Source of the DNA: Orthonyx spaldingii
Lineage: Eukaryota; Chordata; Aves; Passeriformes; Orthonychidae
DNA: 64,000 nucleotides
Direction of reading: 5' to 3'
Assembly: GCA_013397795.1 (NCBI GenBank)
Contig: VZTJ01001823.1
Location: forward strand, 105,539-169,538
In this document: positions 13,135-26,300 of the stretch, piece by piece
Numbering within the stretch: the first letter of the stretch is position 1
How the letters are laid out: every line of letters starts with the position of its first letter
Position numbers and translations under genes: made by a program
The notes under the pieces: model-generated
What the model was told of the DNA's origin: nothing
What the model saw: the letters and a program-made list of their open reading frames with translations, nothing else
The model's database searches: none

Positions 13135-14639
13135 CTCCATGACACCCAGAATAAATGTTGAATGAAGCCCAACCTTCTTTGCACAGCAGGAAGGACAGGT
13201 TCACTCACAAGCCATCTAAAAATACTGCCAAGCAGCATCTTACTGCCTCAGCCCAAAAGGAGACAACTTTGATCCCAGATTTTGGCACACATCCCACACA
13301 TAGCTTTGACCCAAGGGCTTTGCTTAAACCGAAGGAGCTCGTTGCTCCTATTCAGAGGCCTGCAATGTTTGGGTTTAGTCATCAATTCATCTAGAGCCAT
13401 AAATGGACACCTAAAAACATGAATTAGACTACAGAGCTCCCTCTGAACTTCAAGTCTTTACCCTTGCATCCTCACCAGACCTCACAGAAATTGCATTTCT
13501 TCCTTACTAACTCTTCACATCATTATTTATCAAAAGCCTACAACAAATCCAACCCCTCAAACAGGTGAATGTTATCTGATGATACATGTTAAGGGACAGG
13601 GGACAGTACTTGAGAGCAGCTATGATCATACACAGTAACACAGGTGAAAATAAATAAGCAGTTAGTCAGTACGCCACGTAATTTCTTTAACCACAGCTTT
13701 ATTCCACAAAACTGAGGGCTGAAACTACAGTTCATATCTTTCCACTTCTTGAAACCACTTAAATTGTTCTAAGTGTGTAAGTTTTAGAACTTGTCCAAAT
13801 GGCATAATCAGATTTAGCCAACTATGCAGAAAATGCCAGTGGCTGAAACGGCAAACCGGGCTATTTGCTTCATTATGCAAATCCAGGCAATTATCCATGT
13901 CCTCCCCAAGAACAGATACTTGACAGGGCAGCCACAACTCAGATGAAAGGGGAGGACAGGGTGATGTGAAAGACTGGCTTGTGACCAACAGGGACCCCTG
14001 CTCTGCTCATGGGGCCCACCAAAGTTGTGCCACCAGTGCTTTGAAAAAACCAAACCCAAAAACTCCATCAGGGCAACCACAGGCTGATCCCACCTCAGCA
14101 CTCAACTCTCCCCTCACTAACTCCCTGCCCCACAAAAACCCCCCACTGCAAACAAGCAGGCATCCTAATTCCCAGGGATAGGTGTTGAGTGGTGAACCTG
14201 GGGGCTAGCACTGTTAGAATTACTTTATCACAGTAATTATAACAGACTGCAAGCACCTAGACTGAGCCAAACTAGCCACAAAGTCACTATGCTGCAGTTT
14301 TGGCTAGAAAAAATAGAAGAAAATCACCTCAGCAGTTACTAAGAAAAAAATATCCAGCTCCAAGCTGGCAAACCATTACATCTGAAAAACCAGAGACGGG
14401 CACATGGCTTCATTTCGGCCAGTTAAACTGAGGAGTCTAAAAGTCTTGAGTGAAAACCTTGGAAAAGTCAGCAGTGATGTGCATGAATCAAAAAAACCCC
14501 AAACTGCAAATAGCAACCAACCAAAGGGAGCGCTTGAGTTTTAAGAGACACCTTAAGTCCAGCCAACACTGAAAGCATTTAAATTCTGGCAGCTTCAGAA
14601 GTGCCAGCATGACTTTAGATCCCTGGATACATTCAAAGT
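13135..14639. other. Noncoding stretch, no gene seen
   Basis: Unique sequence, strongly A/C-biased in places (14041-14160). No exon, repeat family or RNA gene is recognised. Confidence 0.55.
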
Positions 14640-15120
14640 CTTTCAGTTGCAGTTTCACGGGAATATAATGAAACCATACACAATCAAATCACTATAAAGT
14701 TTTTTCAAGCTCGGTAGAAGACAGTACTGATGGATTCATGATCTGTGCTGCTGTAATAGAGCTAGTAATAATTTTGATGTATTGATTTATTTTTTATTCC
14801 AAAAAAGAATGTAGATTTCTGTATGGAATGCCTGCTCAGGAACTTCAGCTGAACTGAACATTGCATGTTGCTGACATTGTTGCTATGCTTTAAGTCAATT
14901 AGTAACACTGGAGCCAGATGGCTGAAAACAACCAAAATTACACAGTACATTCTGTTTATTAGTTAGGATTATTATTCAGGCCATAATTGCTTTTAACAGA
15001 TTATTTATCATTATTAAGATTACAATGATATGGAAGAAAATTACAAAGTTAAGAAAAACATCATTTTTCAATCGCATCTATCCCCCACTCTGTTAAAAAC
15101 TTTTCTTAAACATCTGAACT
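14640..15120. promoter_or_regulatory. Candidate conserved noncoding element (AT-rich)
   Basis: AT-rich block with many ATTA/TAAT homeodomain cores, long T/A alternations without simple-repeat structure, and no coding frame of note. Its texture resembles deeply conserved vertebrate noncoding elements and differs from the flanking C-rich DNA. That is an impression from composition and motifs; no alignment was possible. Confidence 0.3.
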
Positions 15121-15128
15121 AAAGAATT

Positions 15129-15145
15129 AAAAAAAAAAAAAAAAA
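15129..15145 (+). repeat. Poly-A run (17 bp)
   Basis: Homopolymer of A. No retroposon body is recognisable immediately upstream, so it is not called as an element tail. Confidence 0.85.
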
Positions 15146-16619
15146 CCTACCTAAAAAGAAACCCATTTTATTAGCCAGACACACCTATTTTGGGACATGA
15201 CCAGACAGAGAGATGCCAGCAATTGGAAGTTTCCCAAAGCTGCTTTTTGCATTGCTGCTCATCTGAGCTGCTGGGAGTCTCCCCCAAGGATGGGAGGATG
15301 CTCAACTATTCCAAGACTGCTTGGACCCCATCATAATTTTTTTCAATAAAACCCCCTTTGAAAACTTTGAAGTCCTACCTCTAAAACAATCATTCCTCCT
15401 GAACTCCAGTCCAATGAGAAAACATAGAACAGGCAGGTTTCACAGTCATTAATAACAGAGAAATCAACTGGAAGAGGCATCCTGGACCTTGTTTTTAAGC
15501 AGTGGCAAGCACACTGCTCCAGCAAAGACCAGAGCTTGCCAGGGCAGTAATCAGTTGTTCACACCATGGATACCAACATATCTATCTCCCTGCTTCACCA
15601 GCTGAGATGGATCCCTCTGATGAGTTCTCCTACAGCCCTCCACTTTCATTAATTTTTTTTTTTTTTAGTTACTCACTCATACAAACCACCATGTCAAGAT
15701 AAAGGTGGTTGAATGCTTCCAACCATGAGAGATCCAACGCTCAGGAAAAGGCTCCTCCAAACTGCCTCCAGAACTGCCAGTTTGGGATATTGAAGTCCTA
15801 CAGCTCTGAACCCCTTAACAGCATAAATCCAGGTGCCAGGTGTGGGAGATCAGTGATATATTGGGACTGGGAAAAAGGCAAGTACTCCTATCAGAGCCTA
15901 CCTTGGAGGGGAAGAGCACAGAGAAAACTCAGCAATGCACAACAGCCTCATGTAAACATAAGTCCTACTCCGGTAACGCTGGGACTATTAAGCTAAAGAA
16001 AAAATCTGTGCAAAACAGGTTCTCTTCCTCTGCCACAAATTTTAAGTTTGCAACTGAAGTCAAGGAACAAGAATTCAAGTTGTGTGATTCCAGCCTCTTA
16101 AGCCTTCAATTTAATATACACATCACAATTAGCTGAAGATTTATCTTTATATCCTGCAGCCTTTGGAGGCAGTTAGGTTTAGCTGTCCACCAAACCCCCG
16201 AAATACAGCCTGCCACACTGCAGCTGCACTTCAGCTTTGAAACACAGTCCCTTTGCTACAAAACCAAGTGCTTTGACACACTATAGCAATTGCACTTGGC
16301 CAGCCTGTAGGTTTTTCAAAAGCACCACTCTTCTGCCTCCTATTCATACACACAAATCAGCATCTCATTCCACTGAGCCATGGTATTCTCAATGCTTTTG
16401 GTTGCTGGTAGGCTGGGTTTTAAAAATTTCCCCTTAAAGGAGGAGGAAAAAATTGACACTAGTAATACGCATAAAGTGTCCTCTAACGTGGACAAAATAT
16501 GAGGCACCATTAAGAAAAAGGGCACCAGACAAGAAAAGCATCATCCTTGCTCACCGTGATCCTCGCCATTAAGCTTTGGACAGAACAGTGAGGAATGGAG
16601 GGAAGGAGCAGACTGGCTA
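15146..16619. other. Noncoding stretch, no gene seen
   Basis: Unique sequence with a 14-bp poly-T at 15653-15666. No exon or known repeat is recognised; short frames have no recognisable similarity. Confidence 0.55.
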
Positions 16620-17160
16620 ATCAACAAGTACATCATGCAGATATCCATTAAGACCATATTACATTTTCCAAAATCCATATACTTCCTATGTTACTTCATC
16701 TCCCCCCACACCTACCTCCCTACCTCCTCATTGCCCTCAACTTCAAATAGCAGTAATGACCTTGGCACATGGCATTTTCTTACAATTATTAGTTGGCTGG
16801 TGTTAATGGCCCTTGGCTACACCTTGGGCCATCAACTCCTCCCAGACAGTCATTAATCCCAAGGAAATACCCTGCACCTCAATCGTTATTACTTAATTAC
16901 CTCCACACATAATCTGCAGAGCTGTAACACCACGCCAAAGGACCGACTGCTAAATTATGACTGAGAAAAAAACTTTCAACTCAAAAGACTGAAGATACTG
17001 CACCAAAATCCAATTAAAGACATTTTAAAGGGTAATTATTTTGTGCCTGAATCAGCTACTCAAGTAAGCAAAAGCAACTAGTTTTGACTAGGTCGAGAGT
17101 TTGAGGGGCTCCTCTATTTCACAATGTAAAGCCAAACGAAGCTTAAACTCAATCTTGCAC
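16620..17160. promoter_or_regulatory. Candidate conserved noncoding element with a large imperfect palindrome
   Basis: AT-rich block with multiple ATTA, TTAATTA and ATTAAAG motifs. At its centre, 16802-16836 is an imperfect 35-bp palindrome: GTT, mismatch, ATGGCCC, two mismatches, GG, a 5-base centre, then the mirrored halves. The left half contains GCCCTTGGC (16809-16817), which fits the TFAP2 pattern GCCNNNGGC. The palindrome is directly visible; enhancer function and factor identity are inference. Confidence 0.35.
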
Positions 17161-20159
17161 TTCAGCAACAGAGTGCTGCTTTTTAACAGGCCATAACTGC
17201 ACCAAGTAAGAGCTTTTGCTCAACTGGGAAAGGTGCACACCCAAGGGCTGCACACAGCAACAAACAGAGAATCTGACATTTGCAACAACACCCTGTCAAT
17301 TCGGGCTGCCCCAAGCAGTGCTGCATCCTCCTACACCAGCACCCTGCGCTGCTAGAGCTTCTCCTTCCATTTCCTTGCTCCTCTCACATACTCCTGCCAC
17401 CTTCAGGGCAGGTGTTTTTCCCAGATTAGATATCCTCTGCAGAGCCAAATATGATTAACTGTGTTCTTACATTATCAGAGTCACCCAAAGTGAAGACAGA
17501 CCTCATATTTCATGATGCTGCATTAATGTCTCCATCCCAAAGGACACCAAACTTCATCACTGGCTAATTCAAGCCCAAAGCCTCTTTCATCTCCTTCCCC
17601 GCCCCTTGAGGACAATGAGGAAACAGGTTTGGGTAGCAGCAGAGCAGAGGGAAGATAAACAGTCTTGTCAAAATAAAATACAGTAAAAGCCTGCTCCACC
17701 ATGGAAGATAAGCTTGAGGAAACAATTCAGATGAAGAGGACACCTGATGATTTAAACACGAGAATCAAAGGGAAAATGAGATGTTGATAATTATGAGAGA
17801 AGTATCTTTTCATTGCCTGGGCTGTTACTAGCTGGGACAGGAAACAAGATGACAATCAGAGAATTCATAAATTGGTCAGCACCACGTGTTGCTGCTCCAC
17901 GGCATTAAGCAAACATCTGCCCTCACCTGCACCAGCAAGGGGAGACAGCAGGCTCCTGCAGGTTGCTTGACGGCAGCCTTTCCTTCTGGCTTGTCTCCTT
18001 CAACCAGTGAACTCTGCTGAGCTAAAAATAAGCATACAGCCTGCAGACAGCATCTTCCAGAGCTCACCTTTCCTCTCCTGTGCTACAGCCACCTACGTGC
18101 CACAACCTGCCAAACAGGCATTTCAAAGCTATTTATCAATGCTCACAGTAGCAGAAAAAAGGCTTGTGCATCATGCTGCCCTGTTGTGCACCTCCTCCTC
18201 CTCCTCTTTCCCATCGTACGGCTTTTCGGTTTTGGTTTGGTTTTATGAGTTTTTCCTAATAAGGATTTGCCCATGCCATTGAGTTCTCCGCTTCTTCCCC
18301 TAGGCTGGCTATCTACCTACCCTAATAGGTGCAGAATGAAAAGGAAAACCACTCCAGGTAACTGGTAAGATGTCCTAATTGAAAACCAGAGAGGCAATAA
18401 TTTGGCCCAGGGAAAAGCCCCACTCATATGCCATAATATGGACCACCATCTGTTTGCTAAATTAGCAGCAGTGAAATATCAGCATAGAAGTGACTGACAC
18501 CAAACAGTTTTTAACGTGTTTGCCTTTACACAGAGGACACTTCACCACCTCACTGAAGCTCTCTCTGCGACGGGAGGCAATTTCTGGTCGAAAGGGATAA
18601 GACAGACATGGAGCCAAACTTTCTTGAGCATAAAACCAGCAGCTTACTGGTGACGGATCTTCCCAGCACATTCAATTTAATGGAACCAGCACCCTCAGTT
18701 CTCATTGCCTCAAGCAAGCATTCATCCTTCTCGCAGGGGCACTCAGGTCCTCCTCTCCAGGAAGATGTTCAGCCTCACACATGACAAAGGCAGCCCCACA
18801 GCTAGGGTAACTTCTTAATTGATTGTGATTAACCAAACTTTGGGGGAGCAAGGAACTGTTACAAGCTCTGCCTGGCTCATCTACAATAGGGGACAGAAAT
18901 ACCACCCCTGCGTTATGTCAGATCAGAAGGCTGCATCAGAGCTGCATCACCTGCTTCCCTTGGTAATTGCCACTCAAGCCAAATCCTCCCCACCTGGGGT
19001 AGAAACTCGGCCACTTCAGCAGCTACCTGTCAAGCCATACCTTTTCACACCTCTGGAAGCAAACACAGACAAAGAGCACCTGAAGTCAGGACCACCTCAG
19101 GCACATCACACTGCCCAGCAGAAAACTGCAGCAAACGCTGCTCACAACAACACAGAAATAACACAGCAGCTCAGCTCCTCAGCTCCATCCTCATGAGATT
19201 TATCCTTGTATAACCACCACGGCAACTGTCTCCCTAATGCTCCCACCTCAAAATAAAATCCAGGTGCCACTGTGTGCAGCCACATGGGCAAAAAAACCAG
19301 TCCTTGCATCCAAAATCCTTTCCACAAGAAGCAAACAGAGAAAGGAGTGGGAACCAAGGTAGGGAAGAAGTGGCTGGCAGAGGGGGATGCCAGTAAACCC
19401 TAGGACCTGCTTAGAGCATCACTGCAAAGCCCTCTTCAGCTGCCCTGTCTTGAGCCACAGTGAGAAAATGCAGCTGAGAAGGAGTGGGACCCTTCTTCCT
19501 CTCCAACCTGCACGCACTGAGTAGAAGGTGCACCACAGTAAATTAAAACAAGGATGCTACTCAAGCAAGGAATCTAATTTCACTAACTAAAATTCTTACA
19601 ATGGCTGTAAAACAAAACAACATTAAAGCACGCAATACATTTGCCATTTACAACTTCCCATCATATAGAAAAGGCCTTATTTCCCCAGCACTGCTTATTT
19701 ACCTAGGGGGAGGAAAACCTATAAATACACTTATATTTCTCCTAGGTTCGTATTTTTCCAGCGAATGCACAGCCTCTGTAGCACACGCTGTGCAGATGGC
19801 TAAAGGGCTAGGGCTCAATACCATAAAGCATCCAAAATCCAGACTCCATCACTTCCCATGCCGAGACACAGCATCGGGGTGTTGCACAGGTGCACACATA
19901 TGCTGTGCACTGACTGGAGAGATGTCCTGCATACAGAGCAGGACACAAGAAATTGCAGACACATCATGCTATCCATTTCCTAAGCCCAAGCAAAGCTGTG
20001 CCACTGAAGCAGCAGTCAGAGAGGTTCCTCCACAAGCTCAAAGGTACTATTTGTGTTCATCAGTGAACTCCAGGAGGTCCCCATACTGTCTGTAATCCTG
20101 CTAGACCACACAACCACACACCTTCAACCTCACACAGCCTTTGAACTCACAGCAAGTGC
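17161..20159. other. Noncoding stretch, no gene seen
   Basis: Unique C-rich sequence. It includes a near-palindrome CAGCACCACGTGTTGCTG at 17877-17894 centred on the E-box CACGTG. The longest frames are 19601-20095 + (164 codons) and 18819-19196 + (125 codons). Neither resembles a known protein, and neither has convincing splice context. Confidence 0.5.
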
Positions 20160-20960
20160 ACTTTTAGGAACTCAGAGTCACATTTTAATTCTTCACTTTG
20201 ACACATGATAATGTTAGCAATTAGTACTGTGAGCATCCTGCTTCCTTCTCTCTTTGATGTTTGTTATTTTTACACTGATTGTTTTGCTGAGAGAAGAATT
20301 TTGATTTCACATTATTCTTCAGGGACAATGGAGAAGTACTTAATATAAAACAAAAAAATTCTTAAAAATCACCCATGAAGCCTAATATGATACTGAGAGT
20401 TATATCTGAAAGCCTTTGCATCAAATATTACCATTACGAGGGTCACATAACCATCTCAAACATTCCCTTCCCCACCCACCCCTTTTGCAAGAGATCTATT
20501 TTTATTTTCGCTTAAGCATCAGAACAAGTAATGGGGAAAAGTTTGAGGAGAAGCTGTACAAAGTTCCTGAGGCGAGAGCTCATTAGTGACTCACCGTGAT
20601 AATTAACAGTTAAGCTGACCCCATCAGGAGTCAAAATGCATTTTTGTCACAAAACTGGAGCGCATCTCCAGAAACCCCACCACAGCAGTTCAAAACACGC
20701 ACACACACAGGTGGCACCCTCAAAAAACACAACTAATCATTAGGGGACTGCATTTGTGTTAAGACATAAGTAAACAACAGCAAATAAGGAAAATAGTATC
20801 TGCGTGATGCCTTGATATATTTCCCTCAGATATTTTTCAGGTGTCAGCTGTAATAAATGAAGCATTTACTGGGTGCAGACGACACTTTAAACAAATCAGC
20901 GCAAGTCCCTAAAGGAAACAAGCAGCAGCATATTCGGCAGTATTTCATCATTTCGGAGCT
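20160..20960. promoter_or_regulatory. Candidate conserved noncoding element (AT-rich)
   Basis: AT-rich, non-repetitive block with GATAATTAAC, ACAATGG (SOX-like) and several ATTA cores, with no coding frame. Flanked by C-rich sequence. The call rests on composition and motif density only. Confidence 0.25.
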
Positions 20961-22130
20961 GGCAGAACGAAGCTGACAAGTACACAAGATAAATACTTTG
21001 TTCTGTCACGCTGTGTCATGTCGGAGAAAACATAAAGTGTTATATGACCTTTGGAGGCACAGCCCACGGAAGCCTTCCTTCTCGCTTCCACGCCGCTGTC
21101 TGCAGCAGGGAAAAGAGAAGATAAAATAGAAACACCCCTCCGAGGGGCTGCCTCGCAGCACCTATAACTCAAGGGATTTCACAGCCACCTTCTTGGCAGA
21201 GGTTATGTTGCCAAAGCCTTAAGAAGGAAGAACTGCTGGAGCAGCAAGCAGCACCACTGCACCTCCTGCAGCTCTGCAAAAACAACAGTGACGCGCTCCT
21301 CACAGAGGGAAAAGAAATAAGATGGTGCAAGCTTATTATTATTGATCACTATTTTCCACCAACAGAAAAAGCATTCAGTTTGTTTTCTTCTGAACAGAAG
21401 AAAATACACCCTTTTGCTCTTGGTAGGATTTAAGAGCAGAAGCTGGGCTGAGCAGAAACCAGCTCCGCTGCTCTCGGTAGAGGAGAGCGGCTGTGGCACA
21501 GCAGCACAACCCAAGGGCGATGCTTTCTGCTCCAAAACCACTTTATTTAGCCAGACAAAACCATGCTGGGATGCTACTCTTTCAGTGGGCTGCATGGACC
21601 ATGGCACGTCCCAGGCACCACCACCACTTCAACCCAACCTGCATATCCACACTGACCTGTAAGCAGAGCAAAAGTGAGATCCATGACGACACAGTGAAGC
21701 TTGAACCCTATAGAGACACCCACAAAGATCCTCAGTAACTTAATCTCATTTTACCCAGGTTGAAATTCCACTTTTTAGAATTTTTTTTATTTTTCTTGCT
21801 GTTCCAGAAACAGTCCCCAGGCTCCAAGTCCTAAGGCAGGTAGGGCAAGCAGTGCTGGGAAACACGGACACGATCTCTCCATCAAATTTTTACATGGCAA
21901 ATTTTTACATACTTGCAGCCTCACTGCAAGTATCTTGTGACCAGGGGAAGGAGAACACTGAAGTGTTTTGGATAGGTGAGTGAGTATCAATAAACACCTT
22001 TGAATCCTGAAGTGTGGTGCAATGGGTGTTTTTAAGCAATAAAGCCACCTGACAGACGACACTGTCCTATCCCACCTTACCAAAATGTGCCTGCTACCCT
22101 CCCACCTGCCACTACTATATCTCGCAGACA
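20961..22130. other. Noncoding stretch with a local repeat cluster
   Basis: No exon is recognised. At 21883-21910 a 13-bp direct repeat CAAATTTTTACAT occurs twice with a 2-bp spacer. It runs straight into a perfect 10-bp inverted repeat ATACTTGCAG/CTGCAAGTAT with a 5-base loop at 21909-21933. Otherwise the sequence is unique. Confidence 0.5.
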
Positions 22131-22479
22131 TTAGGAGAGGGATTTTTTTTTATTATTATTTTTCAGGTTTTTTCCAAGGGTTCCTATTTTGAAAGTGTAA
22201 GAAAACCAATTCAATACAAGAAGGCTAAAAAAACCATAAAATACGAGTTTTCTAACTCAGAGCTGGGTTTAACATGGAAAGCTGGTTTTAGGCATTTTGT
22301 GTTAAAACCAAGAATCAAATATATAATTTCTTTTAAAATAAATCACTATGTCTTCTCAAATAACTGTAATAACTAACCATAGAAATTGTATTAATCACAA
22401 CTGTGACAACATTTGACATATTTCCCCTCCCCTTTCTCCCATGAAAGACAGCGAGCAACAGACCATCCTCATTATTTAC
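22131..22479. other. Noncoding AT-rich stretch
   Basis: T-rich at its start (22141-22170) and generally AT-rich. I see no feature that can be supported. Confidence 0.5.
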
Positions 22480-22990
22480 ATTGACACTTTTATGTAACAA
22501 CCCACAGTTACAGAATATCAAAAATAAATTATATTTATTTACATCAACTTCCTGGCTTTCATGCTGTATCTAATTACTGTGAAAGAGACAGATAATTAAG
22601 CTATTTGTAGCTAAAGAAGACTGGAATTATCAGTGTAAAAAGATAGGTAGTGGAAAGCTGGCTCTCTGATATACACAGTAAAAAGCAATAATACTAAAAG
22701 TGGGTAAGGTAAAAGCGCATCTGTAATTATTAACAATATGCTTAACATTTTAGTGTCACATTATTATGAATTAATTTGACATTCATTAGGGTTGCTCTGA
22801 TCATAATGAATCCGTTTGCCAATTGCTTTGCCTTCAGATAAGACTCCCATGGTTCCATCATAACCCAGTCATTAAATGTTAATTAACAAAAGCTTAGCAA
22901 TGAGACACTGGAAAGAATAGTTAGATAACAAAACAAAGTGGTTTGACCTGTTAAAACACTGTATAAAAAAAATTTACATGGGCAAAGTAC
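22480..22990. promoter_or_regulatory. Candidate conserved noncoding element (AT-rich, homeodomain/SOX motifs)
   Basis: About 500 bp of AT-rich, complex sequence with ATTAATT, TTAATTAAC, CATTATTATG and ATCATAATG-type motifs. There is no simple-repeat structure and no coding frame. This is one of the strongest enhancer-like textures in the window, but conservation has not been tested. Confidence 0.35.
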
Positions 22991-25554
22991 CTCTTCTATT
23001 CATTTTTTGCCAAGTTCCTTCAGAAATTAGATTTTGGATGGCTATAAAGCAGGTTACATCTGTCTAAGTGCTCCAAATCCTGGCACTTCTGGGCCAAGTT
23101 CAGCTGCCCAACCTGATGCTGAAGTTACCACAGGTCTAACCAGGCAGAAAAGAAGAGCTACCCAGAGAGGCTGCCCAGCCACAAAGTCAAGGACAGACAA
23201 ACAGCCTTCTTCACGTCCAGCTGAGATCAGCACAACATGAGCAACGTCTTCCCAGGCCCCAAAGTGAGATGGAGAGCAGTGGCCACCTCCTCGCCCCATC
23301 CCAAACCTGGTCATGCACACAGGGCAGGCAGCATCATGCCAGCAGTACATGTGTATTTATCCTTCTCCCCCTGCAAATTACACTGCTTGATGTTTCAAGT
23401 GTCACATTAACCATTAACTACAACTGTATGGCACTCTATGTTAAAGAAGAAAAATACTCAGTAGAAAGAAATGAGAGGCAATCCAAGTGATAATTTATTG
23501 TAAGCATACATTAACTAATGCTGAAATGTAACAAAATATTTTCAGAAGTACACAGGGTATCTGCAGGAATACTAAATGGCTTAATTGTTTTTACAGCTTA
23601 TATGTTGCATATCAAATTAATTTATATTAAAGAAACAACTGCAAGAAAATTTTGTCCCACAAAGAAATACAAGCAGCATGACAACTGCTTTTACTGCACA
23701 TCTTCCCATCCCCTGGATCTTGGAAAGAACAGAAGGAAAGGGTTAAGTGTCCCACTCTTTCCATACTGAGGCTTAAATACAAAACAAGCTCTTTTCCTCC
23801 CTGCATTTCTGTCCCAAAGCCTGTCTGGTGCAGTGCCACCAGCACAACTTGTGTCCTGCTCCCCCACTTTTCACCAGACCACCCTGTGTCACTGTTACCC
23901 TCACTGAAGTTTGGGATGGTGCCAGCTCCTGCCCAGGGAGCATCTCTGCTCCTTGCCAGTGGGAAAGGACGTGCTTGGGCAGCATATGCAAAACCCCAAC
24001 AGGGAGTTTTGTGTGGTTTTTGGGACCACTACATGAAAAGGATGTACTTCACCAAGGGATGCAGTAGCCAATGGAATACACATGTATTTCTTCTGACAAG
24101 TTCACATGGACCAGAACCCTTCTCAAAAGTGGGAAGTGAGGTTTTCCTGCTACAAGACCTGCATCTTCTTACCACAGGGAGCCTTGACCAGGCACACTGC
24201 TGGGGGAGATAACTGAGCGCAATTTCACCGACACCTCCCCTGCTCAGCAAGGGGCAGGGCCAATAACTCTATTTCCTGCAGGATGGCCCCAGCAGATGAT
24301 GATCTTGGGTGAGTGAGGCTTGCCTGAAAGGGCTCCTAAAAATAACACCAAACAAAAACACCAAAAAAAACCCCCAAACCACAACCAAACACAACTGGTT
24401 TGCATATTCTCTCTCCCCTGCTGCATCCTTCCACCTTCCTCACTTTGCCATGGGAAACCACACCTTTGCAGGCAAGAGCTCTTCTCCCATGTCTCCAGTG
24501 CAGGCCTGTGTAGTCCCATACAGACAAGAGCAGCCAACAGACAGGTGGACACACAGACACACTAAAAATAACACCAGCACTGCTCTCAGCAGCAGCCTGA
24601 TGCTAAAAGAGTGTGACAGCTGCCATTCGCCTTTCCCAGGCAAAGCAAAGGAGGGGCTTAGTCATCCCAACCTGCTGGATCCCACAGCAAAGCTAGGTTA
24701 TTTACAGTGGGATGAGCAGCTCCCATGAAAAGCAACCAGGAGAGGGGATGTGAGGTGCTGGATCCAGACCCACAGCACCCCAAAGCCAGTGGAGCTTGCG
24801 GTTCCCAATCTGTAGAAACTTTCTGGCTATCCCAGCACAGAGACGAACAGTTGGAGAGCACACACAGGAAAAGGGCAGGCACCTGCCGATATAAAACCAG
24901 CACATAATAACCCCATAAAAGTAATTTTTTTGTAGCTGTTTTACAAACTTCAAAAATCAAACACCACAATGAGAAAACAATAAAGAAAACCATCCACAGA
25001 TTTAGCAGCGTTACAAACAGAAAGATGTATAAAAGTACATTTCCTTCAGTCTGCTTTCAATCAATACTCTTACAGGCCTTTTACATTTTCCCCCTTTATT
25101 TAGCATATACTCTAACTTGCAACAAAGCCTCCAAGTTACCTTAACATCACCATAAATTCTATCAAATCCAGGGGATGAAAAAGTAACCAATTGCAGAGAA
25201 GTCGTCTGACTACACTGCACCTCATTATTGTGTAAGCCCTTCTTTCTTCCCTCCCCACCCTCTGTTAAAACACTTCAGCCTTCCAAACCACTGTCTTTTG
25301 CCAATTAAGAGCTTGGCTAACTACACTTGCAGGCAGCAGGAGGAAGACACAGACTGTACTTCACACACTCTGGGCTGCACAGTTTGCAGTAACACAGGTG
25401 ATGCCACCCTGAAACTTCGGTGTCTCACTGGTAGACTGCTCCTTGCTAGTACCAGAGCAACTGCAAGCCAAGGTCAATTCTTTTCTTGAATTCCCTTCTT
25501 TCTCACCTTTTTTTTTTTTTTCCCCATGGCATGGGAAGAGAGCTTAGTTGTTTC
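22991..25554. other. Noncoding stretch, no gene seen
   Basis: Mixed C-rich sequence with overlapping short frames on both strands (for example 24309-24728 +, 139 codons, and 24658-24993 -, 111 codons). None is recognised. A 14-bp poly-T lies at 25508-25521. No known repeat is seen. Confidence 0.5.
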
Positions 25555-26300
25555 TGCATGGATGCAAGGTGAATGAGGCTGTCGCTTCTCATTGTGATGC
25601 TATTTATTACAGGTCGCTGACATAATACAGCTTCCCCCATGCAAAAAAAAAAAAAAGCAGGCAGGAGTTCTTCAGCATTGTCTCACTCGCTTCTTTGAAG
25701 GGAATATATGCAGAGGTTTTATTTATTTATATAGTGATCTGACAATGGAGATGCACCAGCTTGTTTTCAGAGGCTTCCAGCTGAAAAAGGCAAGTTTCCT
25801 TGTTAGTAGGAGGTTTAAAGAATCCACACACTCAATAAAAGAAAAGAAGAACATGTCAGAAAAAGAAACTGCAAGATTAACAAGACACACTGATGAAGAA
25901 AGTAAAAATTATACTGGAATCAAAAGTAGGGAGAACAGGGGGAGTACTGCAGGTTTGCTTCTGCATAAGCCAGATTCATCGTAAGGAAAGAAAGAGGGTA
26001 ATAAGAATTAAGCTCCACATCCCTGGCTGGTGAAAATTTTACTGCAGCAGAAGACCCATTGCCAAAAGAATGTCCGGTTTAAGAGTTGGTTCTGGCCTCC
26101 CATCAGCAGTTCCTCCCAATTTAATTCATAGTTTCAGATGAAAAGATTTTATAGATCTCTGTTCTGTCTTGAGATGAGTTTGCCTAGAGCTTCATGCAAT
26201 AAATTGATGATGAATCACTTTTCCTGCACTGTGCTTTGTAGTCTGCTTTTTTTCGTACAGCTCTGAGAGCTGTGTATAAAATACCTCATTCCTTACTTGT
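25555..26300. promoter_or_regulatory. Candidate conserved noncoding element
   Basis: Complex, moderately AT-rich block (especially 25555-25625 and 25990-26260) with TATTTATTA, TTTAATTCAT and AATAAATTGATGATGAATCA-type motifs and no coding frame. A 14-bp poly-A at 25643-25656 interrupts it. Regulatory function is inferred from texture only. Confidence 0.3.
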
